Assembly: GCA_009760855.2 (NCBI GenBank)
Contig: WPIO01000024.1
Coordinates: forward strand, 4,674,501 to 4,738,500
DNA: 64,000 bases
Reading direction: 5' to 3'
Origin: Cristatella mucedo
Taxonomy: Eukaryota > Bryozoa > Phylactolaemata > Cristatellidae
Numbering within the stretch: position 1 is the stretch's first letter; each line of letters opens with the position of its first letter. Below the pieces are notes generated by a model. The model was given only the letters and a program-made list of their open reading frames with translations. It had not been told where the DNA came from and did not search any database. Shown here in pieces: positions 43,100 through 55,500 of this stretch. The position numbers and the translations under genes were made by a program.

Positions 43100-45760
43100 A
43101 CATTTTTTGCCGTCAACTGAAACGAGGTCTTCGGAGAGTCAACAACAACCACATAACATCTAGTAGCGCCGAAGGCTTGGCGGAGTAGGCTTGACCTGCC
43201 GCTTACCTAGCGGCGTAACCTAGCGCCTAATGTCGTTCGGTGTGCGTCTACGCGCCATAAGCTCGCCGCCATGAAACGAGCGTTTCTGGCGCTGACCTGC
43301 TTACCGTTACTAAACAGGGGTCATGAGTCCAGGGGCATGAATTGAAAAGCGAGACACACAAATTAGGGATTTTACTTAGCTTTATTCGCAAGTGCATAAA
43401 GTCGCTGCGCGTCTAGCTCAGCTTTATCTCCACACTCCTTGCCCGCTCTCAACGCACCACCACTCTTTCGCAGGGAATACGTCTCCACACTGAGGCTACT
43501 TACGTCTATAGTGGGGAACGACCCAAATAGATGGAGCCCGAACCGGAGCCTAAACCCTGACCGGAGAACTAATACTCCATTTTCACTAGTGCGGTAGGAA
43601 TACCCCACACAGGCCAAGCACGTTGAGCTCGCGCCGGCAACTCCTTATGCCGAGACCACGTGCTAGCACACGAACACAAAACACGAAAGAAACACAAAAT
43701 GCTTGCTCGGGTGCGATACGTGCGATATTAGGTGGAGTCCACCGAATCCTCCTAGAGCTGCCTCGTCCTGCTCCGTTCATTGCCGGCAGACAGCCTGCCC
43801 TCCTCCCTCGCTTTCAGAGAAACGAATCCGACGGCGTCGAAGCGCGAAGTCTAACAAAAAGACCCAAAAGACCAAGAGCGAGCGTCGCTCGACTCTTAAA
43901 TACTTAGTTGAGACAATCGGGCAAGAGCTTAGTGGCATTGGGCCCGATACCATAACCCATTACGGTAAGGAATTAATACCATCACTAGGCCACTGGAAGT
44001 GCACCTCTGTCCAGCTTGAATGTGCGAATGGGTTCCAGGCAATTCTTTTTGGACACAGTGATGGCGGAGGTTGACAGGCCAGCCGACATCAATCAGCAGC
44101 TCCCACGGGTATCGGACCAATTCTAAAGGCCGAATCGCCACCGCTAGTCACAGAGCTTCCTGGCTTGCTCTTAAGCTCTTGCTCTCTAACCGCACTGGCG
44201 CTCCTCTCTGGCTCACTGCTCCAGGACAAAGGACTTCTTGCCCGCCGCCGAACAGCGTTTGTTCGTGCTAAAATTTAGCCAAGGCCAGAAAGGCGCTACA
44301 ACCTAGTGCAGGCACATAGTACGCCCAGCGGCGTGCGGCGCTTGTGGAGATATTCTCAAACCCTGCAGTTTAGAAGAGGCTTCGGCAGTCGTGCTTGCAG
44401 AGTGCCAATAAAGCGAACGCGATGACGCGGGCAAGAAAAAGGCTGGTTGGACCGAGGGGGCCGGCCAAAGCGACCAGCAGCGGCTGCAACAATGGCAGAT
44501 AGCACGCCGTGTGCCGAAGGTAGGCCTGGCTGCAACGTCGGAACACGAGTATCGGGCAGTGAGCGGCAGCGGCGTCCGGCAGAAAGTGGTCAAGTCCGGC
44601 AGAGGCTCGGCGGCATATCGCAGAGAGGCGGCGGCGGTGACATCCGGCAGAGATGCGGTGGCGGCCGGCTGCGCAGCGGTTGAGAGTGAGACGGCGCCGG
44701 TGGATTGTTGGGAAACGGAGGCGGCGGTTGGAGCGCCAGTGCCGGCGGAAGTGCGCGACGCGCGCCCGTCGAGGAGGCGCGCAATTTCCTGGGGGCGGAG
44801 ATTCCGACGGCGATTACGCGGTAGAGGCCGAAGTAGCAGGTGGATGCTATGGCGCTGAAGCGGCTGCAGGCGAAGGCACGTAAGCAGCAGAAACAGGCAG
44901 TGACTTGGCAGTCAGCGGAAATGATCTCCGAGGCAGCCATTACGGTGACGTCAGCTTGCGACTCGCCGAGGGGCTGCGACGCTTCGTTAGGCTGCGACTC
45001 GCCGTGACATGCGGCGCTAGCCAGAGATGCGGCGCAGGCCAGCGAGGAGAATTGTACCGCGAAGCCGTCGACCTGCGTTGCACCCGCAAAAGAAACGAGG
45101 CTCGAGATGCATGCCTCGCAGGAGAAGCACGAGGGGACGGCAGCTTCGGTCCGGAAGATGACAGCTGTAACAATTCGTGTAGCATCGACGATGAGTTTAG
45201 CGACAACGGCCGGAAATGATGAAATAGCGGCCGGCGCTGGGTTGAATGGCCGGCGCTCCGTACGGCGGCAGAGACCGACACCGCGTCGGACATTAGCTGT
45301 GCGGTTGTTGCGTGGCGGCGGCTCCAGCAGCAGCTGTTCTAGTGGGAGTCTCACGGAGACACAGAGGGTGCACGTGCTTGGTCAACGAGACTCTGCTTTA
45401 TTCCTCTCAACGGCACACATAAGAGCTCGATCAATCGCAGCAGATGACACGAAATATAATCCGCATTAGTGGCCCTACGCTGCGCTGCTTCAATGACTTA
45501 ACTATTGGCCACACCTGAGGCATGTACATTAGTGTCAGGTGCTTCGCTAATTACAGCAGAAGCCTCAGGTGCACACCACATCCCTTCCACCATAGCAAAT
45601 AGATTTCTTAGTCCATCAGCCTAGCTGGGGAGGCTGCCCCCCTCACGACTGGTACGTCGCTGTAGCCACTGGCTCCCCGCTCTGTCCTCTTCTGCCTGCT
45701 AAGGTGCGGTGCCCGGTCCCTTGGCTTGTCGTTCGGGCTCTGTCAGGATATTAATTTAGC
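43100..45760. other. GC-rich segment of unknown identity
   Basis: This stretch is clearly richer in G+C than the surrounding AT-rich DNA. It contains repeated words such as TCCGGCAGA (44574-44655) and TGCGACTCGCCG (44955-45005). Open frames overlap on both strands (minus 45354-44590, 254 codons; plus 44849-45465 with one TGA), alanine-, serine- and arginine-rich, without a domain I recognise. AATAAA on the minus strand occurs at ~43384 and ~45400. The minus strand at ~45590 has a purine run GGTGGAAGGGA followed by TGTGGTG, like a polypurine tract before an LTR. A degenerate LTR element is possible but unproven; it could also be an undetected promoter island. Confidence 0.35.
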
Positions 45761-45922
45761 CTTAACGGCCAATAGGCATGTACGGTTGCATTATTAATAA
45801 GTGCTTAAGGCAAGAACAATTTTTGAGTAAGTTGGAACAGAAAAAGCATTCTAACAATGCCTATTTTGAAAAAGACAGGTTGATCGCAATGAATCAAAAT
45901 TATTCGCATGACATGCATGCCT

Positions 45923-45925
<3 letters not shown>

Positions 45926-45956
<31 letters not shown>
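45926..45956. repeat. (GT)n microsatellite
   Basis: About 15 GT units between the GC-rich segment and the gene 2 ZP-C exon. Confidence 0.95.
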
Positions 45957-45959
<3 letters not shown>

Positions 45960-45960
45960 T

Positions 45961-46416
45961 AGATGTTGGTGTGCCTAAAAGCACATATTTCTAAAGATCA
46001 TGTTCCTGACGTTTGAAAAACGTTTTCCTTTTATTCTTTTTCTAAGGAGAACAGTATAAAACGCGTTTTAACCCAAAAATGACCCTTGTAACCATGTATA
46101 GCTAAACGATTTAATGCTTTGAAATCTTTATTTTCAATCAAACGTAAAATGCCATTAGTGTAGCGAATTAATACAAAGCACTATCATTTAAGGCACATCT
46201 CAGAACCATACCTTTAGAACAGAAATTACAGCACGTTTTAGCTTGAGACACAAATTTCTACTCCTGATAATAAGTCTCACCAGTTAATCAAATTCTGAGA
46301 CTCCGGTACATTACCAATTTTATTAAGAAAAAAGCAATGAACCACTCTTTATATAGGTACACTTATTTTTCTTACTTCAAACTGAACGCCACTGTAGCAG
46401 TCACTCAAGCTTTGCC
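45961..46416. other. 3' side of the gene 2 ZP-C exon, nothing recognised
   Basis: Expected location of the next exon or 3' UTR of gene 2 if the donor at 46440 is used; no convincing exon seen. Confidence 0.4.
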
Positions 46417-46588
46417 TCATTTCTTGCGAGCCCCTTTACCACAGGCAGTATCGCACGAGCTGTCTTCAGTTGTGCAGAATTGGACGTCACAGAAAACACG
46501 TGTACCCTGCTCGTCGTGTAGGTAAGATGGTATTCTCATCATGAATGTGTCTTGCATTAGTATCTGGACGTCTTTGTCCACAGGACAG
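46417..46588 (-). CDS. Gene 2 exon: end of ZP-C with the canonical cysteines
   Basis: The acceptor TGTTTTTAAG in phase 2 starts CPVDKDVQILMQDTFMMR, then IPSYLHDEQGTRVFCDVQF, CTTEDSSCDTACGKG. This keeps the GCPxD cysteine and the FC...FC...SC...C set of a ZP-C module. Translation ends ARKK-stop at 46417, but a good donor (GGTAAAG, cut after 46440) sits just after the last cysteine, so the true exon may stop there and continue in an unseen exon. Confidence 0.8.
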
Positions 46589-49500
46589 CTTAAAAACAAT
46601 TAAAGCGGAAAACTAATAATTCAAGAACAAAACAACACTCAAAATAAGAGTGTAAACTGACCGTTGGCTAGCAGACTGAGAATACAAACCTTTGCTGAAA
46701 ATGAGCTTGTTTATTACCCTAACAAAGGATAGAGAGAGAGACTCAAAGATAACTTTTGTTTCTGAGCCTGAAATCTTCGTGCCATAAAGCCAAAATGTCA
46801 CCTAAATAGGTTAGTAAGCTATAACTTGACTTTCGTGTGCTTGATTTTTTAAGTTTGATAAAACTAAGGCTTTTCTATTTCACCCTTCAAGAACCTCTTC
46901 CAAGGCACTTCGCGTGGGCTGTAAAAAGTCATTCAAGCTATAGATGACAATAACTGATTTCAGATCGTGTACGTGCACAGAGACAAATTTAGAGGGGCAA
47001 TACAATTTAGAGAGTAGATTTTAAATTTAAGCTTCGCTTTGAATGTCCTCGAGTCAGGGGTTGTTGCCGTGTTCGGTAGCTAGTTGTAGGTTTGGATGCC
47101 TAAGATCTCAAGTCGAGGTTTCTAATGAATAGAATTCGAGCTTTATTATTGGTAGTCTTATCAACCGTCGTCAGATTATTAACCCAGTTTAGCTCATGCA
47201 GGCGGGATGCAGATTCTACACTAGGGACGACAGCGTAGACTAAACGCCTATTTTTTTACTACTTGCAATCGATTAAAGAGTACGAGGATAGGAATTATTC
47301 GAATGCTGAGTAGGCTCCGGAATAGTTCTAATATTTGTAAGGAAACATTCAAATGGTATACCAATCTAAGGGAATTGGATTTGTATTACGAAACTCTGCT
47401 ATGCTATGTAGGAAGCGTGCAAGTAAGGTTAGTGAGTGCTTCTTAGATAAAACAAAATGCAGCTTGCATCAATATTCTGATGGTTCTCACCGAGGTAAGA
47501 CCATACCTAGATTAAAGCTACACTAGATTGATACATGAGCTTGTGGAAAGGCACTTTAAAAAAAGGCTCTGGTTGTCAATAATTGCAAATGCTATCAATA
47601 GGCCTGCTTGCTGTGCCGGTAGTAGGACCATACCTCGGTCAGCTTTGTTCAGATAGTAACAGGATATCCATAGATAAGTAGCGCACTACGTGTGGTGGTT
47701 CCTTTCACGATCGCGGTCCCCGAGGTCGTGGGTTCGATTCCTGCGGTGGGCGATCCTTTATCGCCACTGCAAGCAGTGCTAATAGCCGTAAAGGCTCTAC
47801 TGTCGCTATGCAAAAACAGGCTGCTTAATCAGCTAGGATGTATTTATTATTTATTTATTTAAAGCTTATGTTTAACGGCAAAAATTGCATGTTGACGATA
47901 AACCATAGCAAGATCTTATGAATGAGTGTCTGTATTTAGTTGCTGGGCAACCATTTATGTATTCCAACCTTGCACGGGGCTAGTCAATTTATAAAAGCGA
48001 GACTCGACACCAAATATCCTTACTTTTCTTGATCTTGGGCTGCCGTCGAAGTAATAATAATAATAATAACGATAATAAAAATAAGATTACATTGTATAGC
48101 ACCCTCAGATATCTTAATTGCTTTCTAATCACTTTAGGGTGCTGCATAGAAAGACTTACCAAGTAATTGGCGGTAAAATCCGCAAGCAGCAGGCACGGTG
48201 TAAGCAGGTCTATGCACACTAAGAAGAAATCGCCAAGACCCATCAAATGCTGTAAAGAACAGGTGCACATTTAAGCTCGTTTTTCAAATTCTTCCGTACG
48301 TGAGGACATCGTGACATGCCTTAATAGTGAGTTTCATACTTTGGAACAATGGGAGCTACAGACAACAGTCGAGGTCTTGTGGAGGTTAATATGAGGTCAG
48401 GTTACACAATTCAAGTCGGAACAGCAAGTTGGACAATTCTTCGCCTGGTGAGAGAGTAGTTGTGATAAGTATGCTGGAGCCGGAGAATAAATGAGCCTAA
48501 AAGTAAGTGATCGAACCTTGATCATGATGCACTGCTTTATTGGAAGACAGTGCATGTCAGTAAGGAGTGGTGTGATATTGCAGTTGCCGTGCCCCAGACA
48601 AACGATGTTAGCTGCACAGTTTTGCACCAGCTATAAGCACCAGATTTCATACTCAGGGAGAAACTAAAGCAATGGATTACAAAATTCAAGAAAGGAATTT
48701 AAAACTGAATGGACCAATTTGGATTTAGTATCCTTGTCTATGCAAGACAGCATTTTGGAAGGGTTATGCAACTGACAGTAGGCAGACTCGACTGTGGAGC
48801 TGAAATGATCGTCTAACGAAAGTTAACTTTTGAAAAGAAAACCTGGATTACGTGCAGACTCAACTGCATAAGTTATATTTAGTAAGTGGTAAATAGTATA
48901 TTAAGTGGTCAAAAAAGCTGTTTTTCGATGTGTAGCAACTTTGACGTTAGCCACGGACAATTATTTATATTTGTTGTCATTTAGTCACAGGGGCAAACTC
49001 ATCAATAAAATAGCTAGCTTCGTCGTATTATGTTGAATAATACAAATAAGGTTGGTCTAGCATTAAACGCGAAGCCAAGGGATGGAAATTCGCTTCTGAC
49101 CGAACAAAAAAGAGATCACAGGTCTCTTGACTCAAACGTGATTTTGGATATTAAATCCGTAACATATTCTAATGAGGATTAAATTCACGCACGATCTAAT
49201 ATACTAAAATGGGTAATCTTATGGTCAATATAGAACAACCACAAGAGAAAGTAAAGTAGAGGGTGTGAGCTTTTACATTTGTAGGCGTTTGAAGGTGTGC
49301 AGAAAGACGGAAATGTTACTACAGTGAAAGCATATTAGAAATGTCGAATAAGATGGCTTATGAAAAATGGTATCAAAATCAAATAGAGTGAAACGATCGT
49401 CACTGCGTTAGCAAAATTTTAGGAAATAGTCTCATAACTCCTAGATTAATCTGGAGTTACTGCCGGCAACGGTTAAGTGTGCTTTATTAATCGGACATAA

Positions 49501-52500
49501 AAGCAAATTCAAAGAGCTGGCCTTCACGAGGAGCATTGTCACCGATTAATAAAGTCACGGATTAAAATGAAGTTACCGATGTTAGAATTAGCTGTATCGT
49601 TAATTCAGAAAAAAATCAGTCCTTTTAAAGGAAAACGTGTTTTGCAGTCACTAAGAATCTATAATATAGCGAGATCACTTTTCATATCGCTATATGGTTG
49701 TAATTAAGGTTAATCAATTATTGGGTTAAACACATTATCTTAATATAAAAGCATTTCATAATTTTGAATTCAATTTACCTACCTAATAATAAGTGCTTTT
49801 ATACAAATTCAGATTTCTATAATTACATCTGGGTTCCGAGATGCAATATAGAATCTAAGGAAACTATCAACTCATCAGGTAGCATGGTTACTAAAAATAA
49901 TATAAATGATGGTAGCGGATGCCTATTCATTCACATAACATCAATTGGTATTCTCTTACTTCTAAACATAAAATTATGTCTATCTGAATTTAGTAGTACC
50001 TCAAGAACATAAGGTTTGTGGTGTTTTTTAATCTGGAAAGCCATTAGGTGGTTGTGGCTACATATTTTCAATCAATCACCGAAAACCTTTTGGACTGTTA
50101 GTGAAGAATCAATTACCTTCATTACATGCCACAGGGAAAGATCTATAATGTTTATTATAGGCTAATTAATTTTTTTTATAAATAGGCCAGACCATCTTAA
50201 TCCGATATAGACAGGTCTCTTTTTTCTTTAATTCACTGTACCTAAGATACAAAGAAATCTGACAGGCTCAATTAAGTTACAATTTTTCATACTCAGTTTT
50301 TAAACGCTGAAACATTTAAGAAATTGTATTGAATACTCTTCAAACATGAAATATTATTATTAAATAGTCCTACATTACAAAATGAAATATTACTATTAAA
50401 AAGTCACTCTTGAATGTCTTGCAGCCATCTGAAACCTTTAATTAGCGATCTCCATCTTGGGAGTCTAACCATTGAAGCTCTTATCAAAATGGCTGCTAGC
50501 AAACGTCCCAATAAACAATCCGAAGCATTCCTTTACTCAAGCTCATCCTTAGAACTGTAGCTCCAGAACCGAATACAATTACTCCGGCGCTCTACTTGTT
50601 TAACTGTGGTGAGCAGTGGTCTAAAAAAATTGTTAACCATCCTGTGACACATCAGTAAGCTGTTATATTTCTTCACATTTTTATTTAAAGATGACGCTTA
50701 GTATAAGATACTTGAAATAATTAATTTCTTCTCTGCTAATTTTGAGAATCTAACGTGAATACCGATATGCAGGACCGACTCTCGGATTCTCGGGGCTTTA
50801 CCTGCGGCCTCGTCAATACCAGCTATCAAGGCCTAAGCAGAAGCCAGAACTTTACTCGAAACCACGGGATTGTCGTAGAAAAATTTTAAAAATGGAACGC
50901 CTCCAAGCTCAAATCTTTGTATCTCCTACTATTTAGATAAGACAAATAGGCCTAATCTGAATCCACGCAGTCTCACACTTGTGGTTAGGATTGGAAGAAG
51001 AGCTCTAAATAGATGAATCATTCTTTTCATGCTTGCAACCTATGTTCAAGTGGATTGTGGTACACTAAGTATCATTAAAAATCATGAATCTTCAAAATTC
51101 AGAAAAATTGGAAAGCATGTAAGGGTCAAGTACATGTAGGGATGCCTGTCGTATGCCTTGAAAAAGGTCTCAATTGTTCGTGACTCTGATATCCGCTAGG
51201 TGGAGTGTTAAGATCATGAAATCTGGATGATTTCCGGTGTACCTTACAGTCTAATATCGTACTAGATGACTAGTGGCTGTTGATTTCTGCACTCTAACCG
51301 AGAGAGTATTCCAAGCACAGCAGTGCTTTCCTAGTACAGAGACTTTGTGTTAGAGAAGGACCTGGTGACCTAAAGATAGCTACCAACCAAATTTAAAGAA
51401 TCTAGAAAGAGATTGAGTTCTGTTATGCCACTTTATTGAACGTTTAATTAGTATTAGTATTATTACCGCGCCAATAGGAGCAAAGGGGAAGGTTCACTTT
51501 TGACAGCCGTCCAGCAGTGCAGTGAGCAGGGCAGCCTCCTATTGCTATGCTCAACGACATTCACCATTGGTGAAATTATGGTCTAGTTCTACGCATGGAG
51601 CAACTGCCTTGTCCGTTTCAAATAAAGGCTATAATCTGGTGCTATAAAAGTTCAATAATTGCACATCTTGCCAGCCTTCTTCGAAATCTTGTGGGTCTTG
51701 CCTCATACATAAACATTTTGCTGGCCTTGCCCCCTCAATGAAAATCCCGGTTCATCCACTGATCACGATATTTTACCGACTTAGACTAATTTCAGGTCAG
51801 TTTCCCGTACAGCAACAGCCATAAGAAGTTTTTTCTTAATTTAAAAGAAGCTGTCGTACGCACCTTCCTTGTGTCGTAGCTTCAATATAAACACGGCGGC
51901 AGGCCGGCGGGCAAAGGGTGGAGTCTTGGATAAACCCAGCCTTCTCAGAATGCGACCCCGGTAGCTGTGTGGATAGGTGCGAGACTGCTGACATGCCGAT
52001 GCGTTTACTCCTGCCAGTAGTGATCCTAGTAGCCCCTATGTAGAGGTTGTTCTGCTTCTGTGCCTAGGGCTCTTAAAACTCTGAATTTCTGTACTGGTCT
52101 GCAAATATCTACTTGACGGCTCGTATCTAGCACGACGCCTTAGGTCTGACTAAAGGAATAATAATAACAATAAAAAACTTGATAAAGCGCCCTCATGGAA
52201 CTCAGTCGCTTTCTAGGTGCCTTACATTTGCTGCGAAGGAAACACGATCGAATAGTGAGCGGTATCGTGCTTGATAAACAACAGGAACAACATGATTAAG
52301 GGTTACATGCACCGGGTCAGAGTGCAAGCATGGTTAGTAGCAGAATGCAACAGTGTCAGCACCCATGAGCACATACAGGCCGAATCACAGTGACCTACTA
52401 AATGTTGTCATAAATGGATGCGTTTTTAATTTTTTTCATATGGTCACGTCGTGGCATATCGTAACGAAACTTGTAAGTGATCTCCAGGCTTTATGACCAT

Positions 52501-55500
52501 ACGAACTAAAGGTACGCTCGTCAAAAGATCTTTGGTTTTGACGAGGTATAAATAAACAGTTCGATTCCAAAAAGTGCATGGTACGATGCTTAGCCAGGTA
52601 GGGCAGTAGATCTGAAAGGTAGGCTGGAGCCAAAGAATGAAAGGACCTACAAGTCAACGACAAAACCTTGAAGTAGATCGGTTGCTTAACCGGTAGCCAG
52701 TGCAGGTCGGTGAGAAGTGATGTGATGTGGCATTAGCGATGCTCACAACAGGCAAGCCTAGCTGCAGAGTTTTGGGCCAGCAGCAAGCACGTGACTGCAC
52801 GCTCCGGAAGACCAGCAACCAGTTACATACAGTAGTCAGGACGGTATTTCACAAATGCATGGACCAACTTAGATGTGGTATGCCTGGCTAAACAAGCCCT
52901 AGTTTTTGCAATGCTATGTTTCTGAAAGTAGGCATACTTGTTAGTGGAGTTGACGTAGTCGTCTAACGAAATGTCACTTTGGAACGTGACACCTAGATTT
53001 CGTTCAGATTCCACAGGATATATCCTAGCAGAGCTAATTTTGAGCGTAAGCCTTTCCTATTTCTGAATTACACTTGGTTTACCCATAACTTGTAAGATAA
53101 TTTAATCAGCATTTAATTTAAGAAAATTGGCTGCCATCCATGTGGGGATGTCATCGCCGAGCTGGTTCGGTCTAGCGATTAAGGTGCTCTCCCCGACCAA
53201 GGCCTGACTGAGGTCGTGGGCTCGAGCCCCGAGGCATATGTGAAGCCCCTGAATAGAGATTAAGTTCTCTTGGGACGCTGTATAAATGAATTATATTTAT
53301 TTTATTTATTTTATCATTACATGCAGCAAGTGAGTTGAGCGAATTTGACGGGCTCGAGGGCTAGGTACAATTGATTCCCATCCGCATAGAAGTGACAGCC
53401 TAGATTGTGCTGGGCAATCACATCGGCAAAGATAGAGAGTTTAAATTGCGAAAAGAGCAGAATCAAATACGGCACCCTGAGGTAGCCATATTTCTGAGGT
53501 ACTTCTGACGATCTTCGTAATTCACATCAATACTCTAGAGTCGCCTTCTGAGATAGTACCAGAACCATTGCTGGGCTATGTAAGTGATGCCCTGGCGAGA
53601 CGAGAGGCGCTCAAAAAAAACCTGATGCTAATTGGCGTCAAAAGCTGCCGAAAGATCGAGCAGAACAAGCAGAGATACTCTACACATGTCTGCATTCCTA
53701 AGTAGGTCGTTTTACCCCTAAGCAATGCTGATTCTGTGATGATAAGCTCTGAAGCTAGATTGGAACTTACTAAAATGGTTTGAAGCTTCAATATATTAGT
53801 CCAGCTGGTCTGACTCGTTCGAGTGTGTTTAATAGGAATAATAAAAAAGAGACTGGTGGTAGTTTCTTAAGTTCTCTTGGTCTGGTGTCGCTTTTTTTTA
53901 AGTGGCCTGACTACAGCTTTATTCATTCCTCCCCGCGCTAAAGAGTGGCCTCGGGCGACTCCTAGCCTGGTGTGGACCTTTGCTTGATTTCTCCGTAATA
54001 TCTTCGGGTATTCCGCTGCTATTTTCGCTGTGACTATTTATGAGCTGTCCTCGGATATGCTACGCAAAACAGGACCTGCTTAGCATAAGATGCGATGTCG
54101 CCATTAGTCGATACCTACCGGCGGGCCTTCTTCGGCGGGTCAATGAGAACCTACCTGCATCATGCGTTCGCCCCGTCAACAGCTCGGCTATCAAACCTAC
54201 GACTCGTAAGTTTAAAGCGCTAAATAGTACTTGTTGCGGTAGTAGCCCACCCGCTGTAGCCCAGCACGTTGTGAAACGTCGTCCCACGGCCGTTACCAAG
54301 GTCCAATTCAAATTCGAAGAACCAGCGTCCGCCAGGCCAGGCGCAAACGGTAGAGAATACGAGCCACTTCATCGCCGTCGCCCAGTTGTTGGACAGCCTC
54401 TTAAATTCCGCCTACTAAATGTCCGCTCGCTAAAAACCAAGGGGTTACTTATCCGCGATCAGGTGGTCCAGGAGAAGCTAGATGCATTTCTGCTTACCGA
54501 AACCTGGATGACGCCTTGTTTCGGTAGCTGTATTTCCGAGACCACCCCACCCGGGAATCTCATTCTATCAGTCCATGCGTTCTGACAAGGTTGGTGGCGG
54601 GTTGCAATTGTTTTTCGCGAATCGTTTGGCTATAAAATGTGCAGTTTCTCGCATGGGTCATCGTTTGAATCGGTTGCTATCAGGTCATCATCAAAGACAA
54701 TGCCTCTCACCGTTGTGATATACCGGCCCCCTTCTGGCTGTCTAAACTTGTTTATAGAGGAGTTTTCAGAGTTCCTCGCTAAAATATTTGTGTGTGACAG
54801 GCCGCTACTGATTGTAGCAGACTTCAATATTCACGTTGACAACCCAAGCAACAGCCAGGTCCGCTCATTTCTTGACTGTCTGGAGAATCTTGGTTTGGCC
54901 CAACACGTTAATCATAGCACCCACGTCGGTGGCCACATTCTAGATCTCGTGATCACTAAGGATGTCCTCCCCACTGACTTTGTGGTGTGCCCACTGACCC
55001 TCTCAGATCATTGTTCGGTCTCGTTTACTGTTCCTGCTCCTTTGTACGCTAAGGGCAATGTCGAATTTGCCAAACGACGTAACTTACAAAGCATTGACAT
55101 GGACAAGTTTTTGGAATCTGTTTGGGATGCAGGTCTTCTTGATATGCATTCAGACTCGACCGGCAGCCTCGATACCCTCACTGATGCGATGAACATGACA
55201 CTCAGGAGTACTCTTGACAAGCATGCTCCCGTTCGCTCTATCCGTGTTCAAAGTCGTCGAGATTGCTTTCAATTTACAAAAAAACTCCTTAAGATGGGCC
55301 GTGTTAAGCGCAGGCTGGAACGTCGTTTCAAGAAATCGAGGTCTGAGGCAGACCTAGTCAATTTTAAAGACTCCCTTCGAGTTTACACCCGAAAGCTTAA
55401 AAAAGCCAGGGCTTCTTTTTTCATTAGAAAACTGAATTCCTGCCAGTCGGACACTAAACAGATTTATAAGATGGTAAACCATTTACTGGCCAATGCTGCC

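Noticed and set aside
44590-45354. 254-residue minus-strand protein as a real gene
   Set aside because: The strand opposite is also largely open in this GC-rich DNA, composition is low-complexity Ala/Ser/Pro, and no domain is visible; kept only as an unexplained segment.
47672-47862. tRNA gene (good B box and A-box-like sequence)
   Set aside because: The head is followed by a conserved body and tail and recurs at five other sites; no acceptor stem closes it, so it is a SINE.
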